The notes under the pieces are model-generated. The model saw only the letters and a program-made list of their open reading frames with translations, was not told the DNA's origin and did no database searches. Both the position numbers and the translations under genes were made by a program. Positions 27,100 to 35,220 of a DNA stretch of 64,000 bases are shown in pieces (the first letter of the stretch is position 1; each line of letters starts with the position of its first letter). Source of the DNA: Curtobacterium sp. MCBD17_013 (GTDB taxonomy: Bacteria; Actinomycetota; Actinomycetes; Actinomycetales; Microbacteriaceae); the NCBI RefSeq assembly GCF_003234565.1, contig NZ_QKTU01000003.1:124001-188000 (forward strand), read 5' to 3'.

Positions 27100-27235
27100 T
27101 GTCGTCTGCGCCCAGCGCGCCGTGGCGGTCGCCGACCGCCCCGCTTCCAGGCCGGCTCCGGGGTGCCGTGCAGCCGTCGGGCGTTGGATGGCGCGGACGG
27201 TGCCGACGGACGACACCGGACGGGAGTGGACCGGG

Positions 27236-28177
27236 ATGGCCAAGCGGTGGATCGCGCCGGAGTTCGGCGGCGTCGAGGTGTTCGAGTTCGTGGAGACGAC
27301 CGTGCCGGAGCCCCGCGCGGGTGAGGTGACGATCAGCGTCCGGGCTGCCGGCGTCAACCCCGCCGACTACAAGCACACCCAGGGCGGTCCGAACGCCGAC
27401 CGCTCCCAGTTGCCGATGGGGATCGGGTACGAGGTCGCGGGCGTCATCAGCGCCATCGGACCGGGGACGACGATCGCGTCCGGCGGTGGGAGCACCGGCG
27501 ACCGCGTCATCGCGTTCCGGGTCGACGGCGGCTACGCGACGGACATCACCGTCCCGGCGCACGATGTGTTCGCGGCGCCGGACACCCTCGACGATGCCGC
27601 GGCGGCGAACCTGTTCCTCGCCGGGACGACGGCGGCCGACGTGCTGCGGGTCGTCCACCCGGGCGAGGGCGACACGGTGCTCGTGCACGGTGCGTCCGGA
27701 GCGGTCGGGGTCAGCGTGCTCCAGCAGGCGCGACAGCGGGGCGTCCGCCTGATCGGCACCGCGTCGGAGGCGAACGCCGAGACGGTACGGCGGTTCGGCG
27801 GCGAGCCCGTGGCGTACGGCGAGGGGTTGGCCGACCGGGTGCGCGCGCTCGCACCGGAGGGTGTCGCGGCGGCCATCGACTGTGTCGGCACCGACGAGGC
27901 GGTCGACGTGTCGCTCGAGCTCGTGGCCGACCGCGACCGCATCGTGACCATCGCGGCGCACGGTCGTGCCCAGCAGGACGGCTTCCGGGCCGTGGGCGGT
28001 GCGCAGCCCGAGAGTGCCGCCTTCCGGGACTCGGTGCGGCAGCAGCTCGTGGACATGGCGGCGTCGGGGGAGCTCGTCGTGCCGGTCGCCCGGACATGGC
28101 CGCTCGCCGACGCCGTCGAGGCGCTGCGGTTCCTGCAGGAAGGCCACCCGGGCGGCAAGCTCGCACTCGTCCCCTGA
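27236..28177 (+). CDS. NADP-dependent oxidoreductase (MDR superfamily, quinone reductase-like)
   Basis: The product has 313 residues from ATG 27236 (MAKRWIAPEFGG...), with GGGAG upstream; an in-frame ATG 48 bp earlier is less likely. This zinc-free medium-chain dehydrogenase/reductase has RAAGVNPADYKHTQGG in the GroES-like domain and the nucleotide-binding motif VHGASGAVGVSVLQQA near residue 143. The final KLALVP is typical of the class. The substrate (quinone, enone or aldehyde) cannot be read from sequence. It stands as a single gene after the mtl terminator. Confidence 0.88.
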   Translation: MAKRWIAPEFGGVEVFEFVETTVPEPRAGEVTISVRAAGVNPADYKHTQGGPNADRSQLPMGIGYEVAGVISAIGPGTTIASGGGSTGDRVIAFRVDGGYATDITVPAHDVFAAPDTLDDAAAANLFLAGTTAADVLRVVHPGEGDTVLVHGASGAVGVSVLQQARQRGVRLIGTASEANAETVRRFGGEPVAYGEGLADRVRALAPEGVAAAIDCVGTDEAVDVSLELVADRDRIVTIAAHGRAQQDGFRAVGGAQPESAAFRDSVRQQLVDMAASGELVVPVARTWPLADAVEALRFLQEGHPGGKLALVP

Positions 28178-28214
28178 GCAGGTCGCCTCGGTGCGGTCGG
28201 CGGGGCGGTCGCGG

Positions 28215-28871
28215 TCAGACGACCCGGAGTCGGACGAGCGAACCATCGACCACGAGGTCGCGCACCGTCACCCCGGGATCGGCGATCGCGAACCGCAACG
28301 CACCGCCGGGCTGGTCGAACCAGGGCTGCACGAGCCGGACGTTCACGAGGAACGGCCGGTCCGTCACGTAGCGGTGCACGTCCGGGCGCTGCATCGCGTG
28401 CGGCGGCAGTGACCGAGCGGGGAGCGGTGTGTCCAGGGGGTGCAGCAGGTAACCGTCGGGACCGCCGACGCGGTCGACGGGGATCCCGGCTGGGATCTGG
28501 ATCGTCAGGCCCGCGTTGCCCGCGCCGTGCGCCTGCGCGGCGAGCTGCGGGTACGTGGCGCCCGCACGATCGCGGAGGGCGTCGAGTTCGGACTGCCGGA
28601 CGTCGCGGGCCGGCGGGAACGGACGGTTGAGGAACCGCCGGAGCATCTCGACCGCGTCGTCCTCACTGCGGGCCACGGCCAATCGGCGGGGGTTGCCGTA
28701 GTCGACGACCTCGAGGGCCCAGTCCTGCCCGTGCGCCGACGCGGCGTCGACCGGCACGATCCGCAGGGCTCCCTCGACCGGCTCGTCGAGCGGGTGCTCC
28801 CCGGGGAGCACCACGTACCGGTCGGTGTAGCCGAGCTGATCGAGCGTGGGGCGGACGTCCGCGAAGGTCAT
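28215..28871 (-). CDS. TNT-like (DUF4237) domain protein
   Basis: The product has 218 residues. Residues ~120-195 resemble the tuberculosis necrotizing toxin fold, an NAD+ glycohydrolase: IPAGIPVDRVGGPDGYLL, then PARSLPPHAM, a His (166) before a Tyr, and QPWFDQPGG. Arg134 and His166 fall at conserved TNT positions. The catalytic Gln expected after the GG turn (GGxxQY) is replaced: here it reads GGALRF, with Arg193. Residues 1-90 form a separate alpha/beta domain with no known match. There is no signal peptide or membrane segment. It lies 22 bp after sdhB but has its own -10 box (TAGGCT) 6 nt from the ATG. Its function is not known; the domain call is from memory of the family. Confidence 0.6.
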   Translation of the reverse strand: MTFADVRPTLDQLGYTDRYVVLPGEHPLDEPVEGALRIVPVDAASAHGQDWALEVVDYGNPRRLAVARSEDDAVEMLRRFLNRPFPPARDVRQSELDALRDRAGATYPQLAAQAHGAGNAGLTIQIPAGIPVDRVGGPDGYLLHPLDTPLPARSLPPHAMQRPDVHRYVTDRPFLVNVRLVQPWFDQPGGALRFAIADPGVTVRDLVVDGSLVRLRVV

Positions 28872-28877
28872 GGTCGG

Positions 28878-28883
28878 AGCCTA
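28878..28883 (-). promoter_or_regulatory. -10 box TAGGCT for the TNT-like gene, leaderless type
   Basis: On the minus strand TAGGCT ends 6 nt before the ATG at 28871, in the 22-bp gap after sdhB. Confidence 0.45.
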
Positions 28884-28893
28884 CCGAGCGGTC

Positions 28894-29670
28894 CTAGGCG
28901 CGGCCTCGGACGAGTGCCTGCTTGACCTCTGCGATCGCCTTGGTGACCTGGATGCCCCGCGGGCAGGCGTCGGTGCAGTTGAAGGTCGTGCGGCAGCGCC
29001 ACACGCCCTCCTTGTCGTTGAGGATGTCGAGACGGACCTTCGCCTCGTCGTCGCGGGAGTCGAAGATGAACCGGTGCGCGTTGACGATCGCGGCCGGACC
29101 GAAGTACTGCCCGTCGGTCCAGAACACCGGGCACGAGGACGTGCACGCCGCGCACAGGATGCACTTCGTCGTGTCGTCGAAGCGCTCACGCTCGGCGACG
29201 GACTGCACGCGCTCCTTGCCCTTCTGCGGGGCGGACTTCGACTGCAGGAACGGCTGGACCTCGCGGTAGGAGGCGAAGAACGGCTCCATGTCGACGACGA
29301 GGTCCTTCTCGAGCGGCAGGCCCTTGATCGCCTCGACGTAGATCGGCTTCGACACGTCGAGGTCCTTGATCAGCGTCTTGCAGGCGAGCCGGTTCCGGCC
29401 GTTGATGCGCATGGCGTCCGAGCCGCAGACACCGTGTGCACACGACCGGCGGAAGGTCAGCGAACCGTCCTGCTCCCACTTCACCTGATGCAGGGCGTCG
29501 AGGATCCGGTCCGTCGGCAGCATCATCACGCCGAACTCCTGCCAGTGCGGCTCGGTGTCGACGTCCGGGTCGAACCGGCGGACCATGAGGGTCACCGGGA
29601 ACGAGCCGGGAGGCGCGGTGCGGTCCTCGGTGCGGCTCGCGGGGGCGTCGCTGACCAGCGTGTCGGTCAT
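28894..29670 (-). CDS. sdhB: Succinate dehydrogenase iron-sulfur subunit
   Basis: SdhB carries electrons from FAD to quinone in complex II. Of 258 residues, the first ~25 are a variable N-terminal extension. The [2Fe-2S] cysteines are in RRSCAHGVCGSDAMRING and RLACKTL. The [4Fe-4S] and [3Fe-4S] ligands are in CILCAACTSSCPVFW and CRTTFNCTDACPRG. It starts 1 nt after the sdhA stop, so the sdhCDAB genes are one operon. Confidence 0.97.
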   Translation of the reverse strand: MTDTLVSDAPASRTEDRTAPPGSFPVTLMVRRFDPDVDTEPHWQEFGVMMLPTDRILDALHQVKWEQDGSLTFRRSCAHGVCGSDAMRINGRNRLACKTLIKDLDVSKPIYVEAIKGLPLEKDLVVDMEPFFASYREVQPFLQSKSAPQKGKERVQSVAERERFDDTTKCILCAACTSSCPVFWTDGQYFGPAAIVNAHRFIFDSRDDEAKVRLDILNDKEGVWRCRTTFNCTDACPRGIQVTKAIAEVKQALVRGRA

Positions 29671-29671
29671 C

Positions 29672-31495
29672 TCAGTACTTCCTCTCCATCGGCTGGTACC
29701 GGGTGATGACCACGGGCTTCCAGTCGAGTGTGATGTGGTCGTCGGCGAGCGAGGAGTGCGGATCGCCCGTCAGGTACGCCATGGTGTGCTGCATGTAGTT
29801 CTCGTCGTCGCGCTTCGGGTAGTCGTCGCGCATGTGGCCGCCACGGGACTCCTTGCGGTTCCGGGCGGAGAACACGACGACCTCGGCGAGGTCGAGCAGG
29901 AACCCGAGCTCGACGGCCTCGAGCAGGTCGGTGTTGAACCGCTTGCCCTTGTCCTGGACGGAGACCTGCAGGTACCGCTCGCGCAGCTCGTGGATGGTCG
30001 CCGTCACCTTGGCGAGCGACTCGTCCGTGCGGAACACCTGGGCGTTCTTGTCCATCTCGTCCTGCAACTCCTTGCGGAGGCTCGCCACGCGCTCGGTGCC
30101 CGTGGAGGCCCGCAGCTGCTCGAGCATGCGGCGCACGTTGCCCGCCGGGTCCTCGGGGAGCGGGACGAACTCCGCGGTCTGCACGTACGCCGCCGCGTTG
30201 TTGCCGCTCCGCTTGCCGAACACGTTGATGTCGAGCAACGAGTTCGTGCCGAGCCGGTTCGACCCGTGCACGGACACGCAGGCACACTCGCCGGCGGCGT
30301 AGAGGCCCGGCACCACGGTGTCGTTGTCCCGCAGGACCTCGGCGTTCGTGTTCGTCGGGATGCCCCCCATGGCGTAGTGCGCGGTCGGCATCACCGGCAC
30401 GGGCTCCGTCACCGGGTCGACACCGAGGTACGTGCGCGCGAACTCGGTGATGTCCGGGAGCTTGGTCTCGAGGACCTCGGCCCCCAGGTGCGTGCAGTCG
30501 AGCAGGACGTAGTCCTTGTTCGGGCCGGCTCCGCGGCCCTCCGCGACCTCTTGCACCATGCACCTTGCGACGATGTCGCGGGGCGCGAGGTCCTTGATGG
30601 TCGGTGCGTAGCGCTCCATGAAACGCTCGCCGGAGGCGTTGCGGAGGATCGCGCCCTCACCGCGGGCGCCCTCCGTGAGCAGGATGCCGAGGCCCGCCAG
30701 GCCCGTCGGGTGGAACTGGAAGAACTCCATGTCCTCGAGCGGCAGGCCGGAACGCCACACGATGCCGACACCGTCGCCGGTGAGGGTGTGGGCGTTCGAG
30801 GTCGTCTTGTAGATCTTGCCGAACCCGCCGGTCGCGAAGATCAACGCCTTGGCGTGGAACACGTGGAGCTCGCCCGTCGCGAGCTCGAACGCGACGACGC
30901 CGACCGGCTGCTCGCGGGTGACGCCGTCATCGCCCGTGACCTCGGCCATGACGAGGTCGAGGGCGTAGAACTCGTTGAAGAAGTTGACGCCCAGCTTGAC
31001 GCAGTTCTGGAACAGCGTCTGCAGGATCATGTGGCCCGTGCGGTCCGCCGCGTAGCAGGCGCGGCGCACCGGCGCCTTGCCGTGGTCGCGCGTGTGGCCG
31101 CCGAACCGACGCTGGTCGATCTTGCCCTCGGGCGTCCGGTTGAAGGGCAGCCCCATGTTCTCGAGGTCGATGACCGCGTCGATGGCCTCCTTCGCCAGGA
31201 TCTCGGCGGCGTCCTGGTCGACCAGGTAGTCACCGCCCTTGATCGTGTCGAACGTGTGCCACTCCCAGGAGTCCTCTTCCACGTTGGCGAGCGCCGCTGC
31301 CATGCCGCCCTGCGCCGCGCCCGTGTGGGATCGCGTCGGGTACAGCTTCGAGATCACGGCCGTGTTCGCCTGCGGGCCGGCCTCGATCGCCGCTCGCATG
31401 CCGGCGCCTCCCGCGCCGATGATGACGATGTCGAACTGGTGGTGGTGGACCCCGTCGACGACGGAGCTCGTGGGTGCAGCGGTGGTGTCGGTCAC
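29672..31495 (-). CDS. sdhA: Succinate dehydrogenase flavoprotein subunit
   Basis: SdhA oxidises succinate to fumarate. The product has 607 residues from GTG 31495 ([11 protein letters not shown]...), preceded by GAGAGAAG; the frame upstream to 31573 is sdhD sequence in the wrong frame. The FAD motif is [18 protein letters not shown], and His57 in [10 protein letters not shown] is the covalent FAD site. [14 protein letters not shown] and the later [13 protein letters not shown] carry substrate-binding Arg and His residues. Confidence 0.97.
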   Translation of the reverse strand: MTDTTAAPTSSVVDGVHHHQFDIVIIGAGGAGMRAAIEAGPQANTAVISKLYPTRSHTGAAQGGMAAALANVEEDSWEWHTFDTIKGGDYLVDQDAAEILAKEAIDAVIDLENMGLPFNRTPEGKIDQRRFGGHTRDHGKAPVRRACYAADRTGHMILQTLFQNCVKLGVNFFNEFYALDLVMAEVTGDDGVTREQPVGVVAFELATGELHVFHAKALIFATGGFGKIYKTTSNAHTLTGDGVGIVWRSGLPLEDMEFFQFHPTGLAGLGILLTEGARGEGAILRNASGERFMERYAPTIKDLAPRDIVARCMVQEVAEGRGAGPNKDYVLLDCTHLGAEVLETKLPDITEFARTYLGVDPVTEPVPVMPTAHYAMGGIPTNTNAEVLRDNDTVVPGLYAAGECACVSVHGSNRLGTNSLLDINVFGKRSGNNAAAYVQTAEFVPLPEDPAGNVRRMLEQLRASTGTERVASLRKELQDEMDKNAQVFRTDESLAKVTATIHELRERYLQVSVQDKGKRFNTDLLEAVELGFLLDLAEVVVFSARNRKESRGGHMRDDYPKRDDENYMQHTMAYLTGDPHSSLADDHITLDWKPVVITRYQPMERKY

Positions 31496-31529
31496 GGACT
31501 TCTCTCGAGTGTGGTCAGGAGGGCGGAGC

Positions 31530-31976
31530 TCAGTGCGCGGGGCAGAACGACGGCAGGTCGGCGGCCGCGGCACCCGCGGGGCACGGGTCGAACGTCCAGC
31601 AGACGAGCGTGCCGAGCGCGATCAGCACGACGCACGCGACGAGCACGGCGCCGAGCAGGGTGCGCCGCACGGCCGGTCGCCCGACGTAGTCGTTGATGAT
31701 CGTGCGCATGCCGTTCGAGCCGTGGATGAGCGCGAGCCACAGCATGAGCGTGTCCCACACCTGCCAGAGCGGACTCGCCCACTTGCCGGCGACGAAGGCG
31801 AAGTCGATCTGCTTGACGCCACCCCCGGCGACCATGTTGATGAACAGGTGCCCGAAGATGAGCACGACGAGGACGATCCCCGACGCGCGCATGTAGATCC
31901 AGCCCCATTTCTCCCAGTTGGTGGTGCGGCGGGCGGCCGGGGCGGAACGCGGGGCCTCGACGGTCTCGGTGGTCAT
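31530..31976 (-). CDS. sdhD: Succinate dehydrogenase membrane anchor subunit
   Basis: The product has 148 residues from ATG 31976, directly after sdhC. Three transmembrane helices lie at about residues 35-55, 75-95 and 108-130. The His in [13 protein letters not shown] is the likely heme b ligand. The N-terminal 20 residues are Ala/Pro-rich. It is assigned SdhD by its place between sdhC and sdhA. Confidence 0.9.
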   Translation of the reverse strand: MTTETVEAPRSAPAARRTTNWEKWGWIYMRASGIVLVVLIFGHLFINMVAGGGVKQIDFAFVAGKWASPLWQVWDTLMLWLALIHGSNGMRTIINDYVGRPAVRRTLLGAVLVACVVLIALGTLVCWTFDPCPAGAAAADLPSFCPAH

Positions 31977-31990
31977 CGGATCTCCTCCGC

Positions 31991-32464
31991 TCAGTGCAGG
32001 TCGGCCACGAGGTTCATGATCTGGGTCGGCAGGAAGCCCGCGATCAGCACCACCCAGATCCCGACCACGATCCAGAACATGAGCCGCTGGTACTGCGGTC
32101 CCTTGCTCCAGAAGTCGACCGCGACGATGCGCAGGCCGTTGATCGCGTGGAAGACGATCGCCATCACGAGGCCGGTCTCGCCGAGGTTCATGATCGGCGT
32201 CTTGTACGTGCCGATGACGGCGTCGTACGCGGCGGGCGAGAGTCGGACGAGGGCCGTGTCCAGGATGTGCACGAGCAGGAAGAAGTAGATCGCGACGCCC
32301 GTGATGCGGTGCAGCACCCACGACCACATGCCGGCGCCGCCGCGGTAGAGCGTGCCCGACGGGGCCCGCGGTGGTCGCGGTGTCGGTGCCGACGTGGGAC
32401 CGACCGGCGCCGCGACTGCCGTCGCGCCACCGGGTTCGTCGTGCACAGCGGTCTGCTCGGCCAT
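31991..32464 (-). CDS. sdhC: Succinate dehydrogenase cytochrome b556 subunit
   Basis: First gene of the sdh operon, 157 residues. A Pro/Ala-rich cytosolic N-terminus (to about residue 36) precedes the family motif GGAGMWSWVLHRITGVAIYFF. Three membrane helices follow, and His in VFHAINGLRIV is a heme or quinone-site residue. GGGAGGGCGC lies just before the ATG. Two palindromes and a TAGGAT -10 candidate lie in the leader region (32489-32545). Confidence 0.92.
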   Translation of the reverse strand: MAEQTAVHDEPGGATAVAAPVGPTSAPTPRPPRAPSGTLYRGGAGMWSWVLHRITGVAIYFFLLVHILDTALVRLSPAAYDAVIGTYKTPIMNLGETGLVMAIVFHAINGLRIVAVDFWSKGPQYQRLMFWIVVGIWVVLIAGFLPTQIMNLVADLH

Positions 32465-32488
32465 GAGCGCGCCCTCCCGTGGGATGCT

Positions 32489-32545
32489 CGGCCGCCGATC
32501 GGCGGCCGTTGCCGTTCGTGTTCGTGTGGAACACGGACCATCCTA
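32489..32545 (-). promoter_or_regulatory. sdh promoter region with two palindromes
   Basis: TAGGAT (32540-32545, minus) is a -10 candidate. CGTGTTC-N5-GAACACG (32517-32535) covers the expected start site. A perfect 20-bp palindrome, CGGCCGCCGATCGGCGGCCG (32489-32508), lies in the leader 24 nt before the sdhC ATG. Confidence 0.45.
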
Positions 32546-32679
32546 CGGCCGGGCACCGACCTCCTCGTGCCATGCCGTCCGGGGGTGACCACGTGAACGG
32601 GCCGTGGCGATCCGGGGACGGGGGCCGCGCCTCCCGGACCGGCGGCCGGTGCCCCTGCCGCTCGTGCCGCCCCCGCCGA

Positions 32680-32685
32680 TATGGT
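32680..32685 (+). promoter_or_regulatory. -10 box TATGGT for manC, leaderless type
   Basis: TATGGT ends 6 nt before the manC ATG at 32692. No ribosome site or clear -35 is seen. Confidence 0.45.
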
Positions 32686-32691
32686 GACCGG

Positions 32692-33804
32692 ATGACCGAC
32701 GACCTCGAGCGCTTCTACGCCATCATCCCCGCCGGTGGCATCGGCTCCCGACTCTGGCCGTTGTCCCGGGCGGACGCGCCGAAGTTCCTCCACGACCTGA
32801 CCGGCACGGGCGCGTCCCTGCTCCGGTCGACCTGGGACCGCCTCGCCCCGCTGAGCGGTGACCAACGCATCATGGTCGTCACCGGCCGTGCGCACCGCGC
32901 CGCCGTCGAACGCCAGCTCCCCGGTCTCGCCGACCACAACGTCGTGCTCGAGAGCGAACCGAAGGACTCGACCGCCGCGATCGGCCTCGCCGCCGCGATC
33001 CTGCGCCGCCGCGAGCCCGACGTCGTCATCGGCTCGTTCGCGGCCGACCACGTGATCGGTGACGTCCGCGGGTTCCGCCGATCCGTCCGGGAGGCCGTGG
33101 TCGCGGCCGAGGCCGGGTACATCACGACGATCGGCATCACCCCGACCGAGCCGGCGATCGGCTTCGGCTACATCCACGCGGGGGAGCGGATCCACGTCGA
33201 CTCGGCGAAGGACGTCCACGCCGTCCAGTCGTTCGTCGAGAAGCCCGACCTCGAGACGGCGACCGCGTACGTCGCAGACGGCTCCTACATGTGGAACGCG
33301 GGGATGTTCATCGCCCGGGCGGACCGACTGCTCGAGGAGATCGGGCGGAGCGAACCGGAACTCCTCGCCGGGATCGAGGAGCTCGCCGCCGCGTGGGACA
33401 CGTCCTCGCGCGGGGCCGTCGTCGACCAGGTGTGGCCGCGACTCAAGAAGATCGCGATCGACTACACCGTCGCCGAGCCCGCCGCGGCGGCCGGGCGCAT
33501 GGCGGTCGTGCCCGGGGACTTCGACTGGGACGACGTCGGCGACTTCGCCTCGCTCGCCAAGCTGCAGTCCGGCGGCCGACCGCACAACCTCGCCGTCCTC
33601 GGGGACAACGCCCGCATCCTCGCGGACTCGTCGAGCGGCATCGTGGTCAGCCACAGCGACCGGCTCATCTCGCTCATCGGCGTCGACGACATCGTGGTCG
33701 TGGACACCCCGGACGCGCTGCTCGTCACGACGAGCGCCAACGCGCAGCGGGTCAAGGGCGTCGTCGACGCGCTCAAGATCAGCGGCCGCGACGACGTGCT
33801 GTAG
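32692..33804 (+). CDS. manC: Mannose-1-phosphate guanylyltransferase
   Basis: The enzyme makes GDP-mannose for glycans and glycolipids. The product has 370 residues from ATG 32692. The nucleotidyltransferase signature IIPAGGIGSRLWPLSR is at residues 11-26. EPKDSTAAIGLAA, SFAADHVI (metal and phosphate site) and FVEKPDLETA follow. It lacks the fused phosphomannose isomerase domain of long ManC forms. It is divergent from sdhC and followed by a strong terminator, so it is a single-gene unit. Confidence 0.93.
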   Translation: MTDDLERFYAIIPAGGIGSRLWPLSRADAPKFLHDLTGTGASLLRSTWDRLAPLSGDQRIMVVTGRAHRAAVERQLPGLADHNVVLESEPKDSTAAIGLAAAILRRREPDVVIGSFAADHVIGDVRGFRRSVREAVVAAEAGYITTIGITPTEPAIGFGYIHAGERIHVDSAKDVHAVQSFVEKPDLETATAYVADGSYMWNAGMFIARADRLLEEIGRSEPELLAGIEELAAAWDTSSRGAVVDQVWPRLKKIAIDYTVAEPAAAAGRMAVVPGDFDWDDVGDFASLAKLQSGGRPHNLAVLGDNARILADSSSGIVVSHSDRLISLIGVDDIVVVDTPDALLVTTSANAQRVKGVVDALKISGRDDVL

Positions 33805-33824
33805 CCACGCCGCGTCGGAGTCCG

Positions 33825-33861
33825 CGCTGGTACCCCGGTGCCCGCGTCCGGGGTACCAGCG
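33825..33861 (+). terminator. 14-bp perfect terminator hairpin after manC
   Basis: CGCTGGTACCCCGG (33825-33838) pairs fully with 33848-33861 around a 9-nt loop, 20 nt after the manC stop, followed by TTACG. Confidence 0.85.
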
Positions 33862-33953
33862 TTACGAGCGCGTTACAGGTTCGTCGCGATCGGGCAACGG
33901 TGCCCAGCCCCCGGCCGGAGCGGTCCTGCACCGGCCGGACCGTCGTGTACTGT
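33859..33953 (+). promoter_or_regulatory. Upstream region of the BMP lipoprotein gene
   Basis: The heptamer GCGTTAC occurs at 33859-33865 and 33870-33876, one helical turn apart. TACTGT at 33948-33953 is a -10 candidate, about 55 nt before the start codon. Confidence 0.3.
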
Positions 33954-34007
33954 CCTTCCGATCGCCCGGTGTGCAGAGCCGGGCTGCACCCCTGTGGAGG
34001 ACACCCC

Positions 34008-35081
34008 GTGACATTCAGCACCCGTAAGCTCGCGCTCGGCGGCCTGGCCCTGCTGGGCACCGTGACGATGCTCGCCGGCTGTTCGGCCGCCCCGTCGTCG
34101 TCCAGTGCGTCGGGCTCGAAGTCGGACTTCCTGCCGTGCATGGTCTCGGACAACGGCGGCTTCGACGACCACTCGTTCAACCAGCTCGGCTACGACGGCC
34201 TGCAGGACGCGGCAAAGTCGCTCGGCGTCACCCCGAAGACGGTGCAGTCGACCGACTCGAACGACTACAACCCGAACATCCGCACCCTCCTCAGCCAGAA
34301 GTGCAGCCTGATCGTGACGGTCGGCTTCAACCTCGAGGCCGCGACGAAGTCGAACGCCGCGTCGAACGCCAAGACGAACTTCGCGATCATCGACGACACC
34401 CTGCAGTCGAAGAACATCAAGCCGATCACGTTCGACACCTCGCAGGCGGCGTTCCTCGGCGGGTACGCGGCGGCCAGCTACTCGAAGACCGGCGTGGTCG
34501 GCACCTTCGGCGGCCAGAAGCTCCCGACCGTGACCATCTACATGGACGGCTTCTACGACGGCGTCCAGTACTACAACCAGCAGCACGGCAAGGACGTCAA
34601 GGTCGTCGGCTGGAACGAGAAGACGCAGCAGGGTTCGTTCACGGGTGGCTTCTCGGCCGGAACGCAGGCCAAGTCGGTGGCGCAGTCGCTCCTCGACCAG
34701 AACGCCGACGTGATCTTCCCCGTCGGTGGCCCGATCTACCAGTCCGCGGCCGAGGCGATCAACGACGCCAAGAACGGCAGCGTCCTCATCGGCGCCGACA
34801 GCGACCTCTACACCGCGGACCCGCGCTACAAGAGCATCGCCCTGACGAGCGTCCTCAAGGGCATCCGACAGGCCACGACCTCGGTCGTCGAGACCGCGGG
34901 CAAGGGCAAGTACTCGAACGCCCCGTACGTCGGCACGCTGAAGAACGACGGCGTCGGGCTCGCCCCGTTCCACGACTACTCGTCCAAGGTCGACTCCTCG
35001 CTCGCCGGCGAGCTGAAGACGATCAAGGCCGGGATCATCAGCGGCAAGATCAAGGTCGCGACCCAGTCGAACGTCAAGTAA
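34008..35081 (+). CDS. BMP family ABC transporter substrate-binding lipoprotein (nucleoside type)
   Basis: The product has 357 residues from GTG 34008, with TGGAGG 7 nt upstream. A signal peptide ends in the lipobox LAGC (Cys25), so the protein is a lipid-anchored extracellular receptor. The BMP-domain segments include MVSDNGGFDDHSFNQLGYDG and TVGFNLEAATKSNA (parts shown), DVIFPVGGPIYQSAAEA and VLIGADSD. BMP proteins of this class bind nucleosides; the following ABC and nucleoside salvage genes support that. A hairpin separates it from the ATPase gene, which would give more binding protein than transporter. Confidence 0.93.
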   Translation: MTFSTRKLALGGLALLGTVTMLAGCSAAPSSSSASGSKSDFLPCMVSDNGGFDDHSFNQLGYDGLQDAAKSLGVTPKTVQSTDSNDYNPNIRTLLSQKCSLIVTVGFNLEAATKSNAASNAKTNFAIIDDTLQSKNIKPITFDTSQAAFLGGYAAASYSKTGVVGTFGGQKLPTVTIYMDGFYDGVQYYNQQHGKDVKVVGWNEKTQQGSFTGGFSAGTQAKSVAQSLLDQNADVIFPVGGPIYQSAAEAINDAKNGSVLIGADSDLYTADPRYKSIALTSVLKGIRQATTSVVETAGKGKYSNAPYVGTLKNDGVGLAPFHDYSSKVDSSLAGELKTIKAGIISGKIKVATQSNVK

Positions 35082-35089
35082 CACCCCGT

Positions 35090-35121
35090 CGCGGGCGGGC
35101 GGCTCCGGCCGTCCGCCCGCG
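35090..35121 (+). terminator. Hairpin after the BMP gene
   Basis: CGCGGGCGG (35090-35098) pairs with 35113-35121 over 9 bp with a 14-nt loop, 8 nt after the stop codon. Confidence 0.65.
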
Positions 35122-35207
35122 TTCGTGCGCCCACCACGGGACCACCGCGGCGGCGCCGCCCTCCACCAGCGGACCCGCGCCCACCCCTGCGCGACTCCCG
35201 AGAGAAA

Positions 35208-35213
35208 TAGAAT
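35208..35213 (+). promoter_or_regulatory. -10 box TAGAAT for the nucleoside ABC operon, leaderless type
   Basis: TAGAAT ends 7 nt before the ATG at 35221. There is no Shine-Dalgarno, and no good -35 is seen. Confidence 0.5.
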
Positions 35214-35220
35214 CCGGCCC

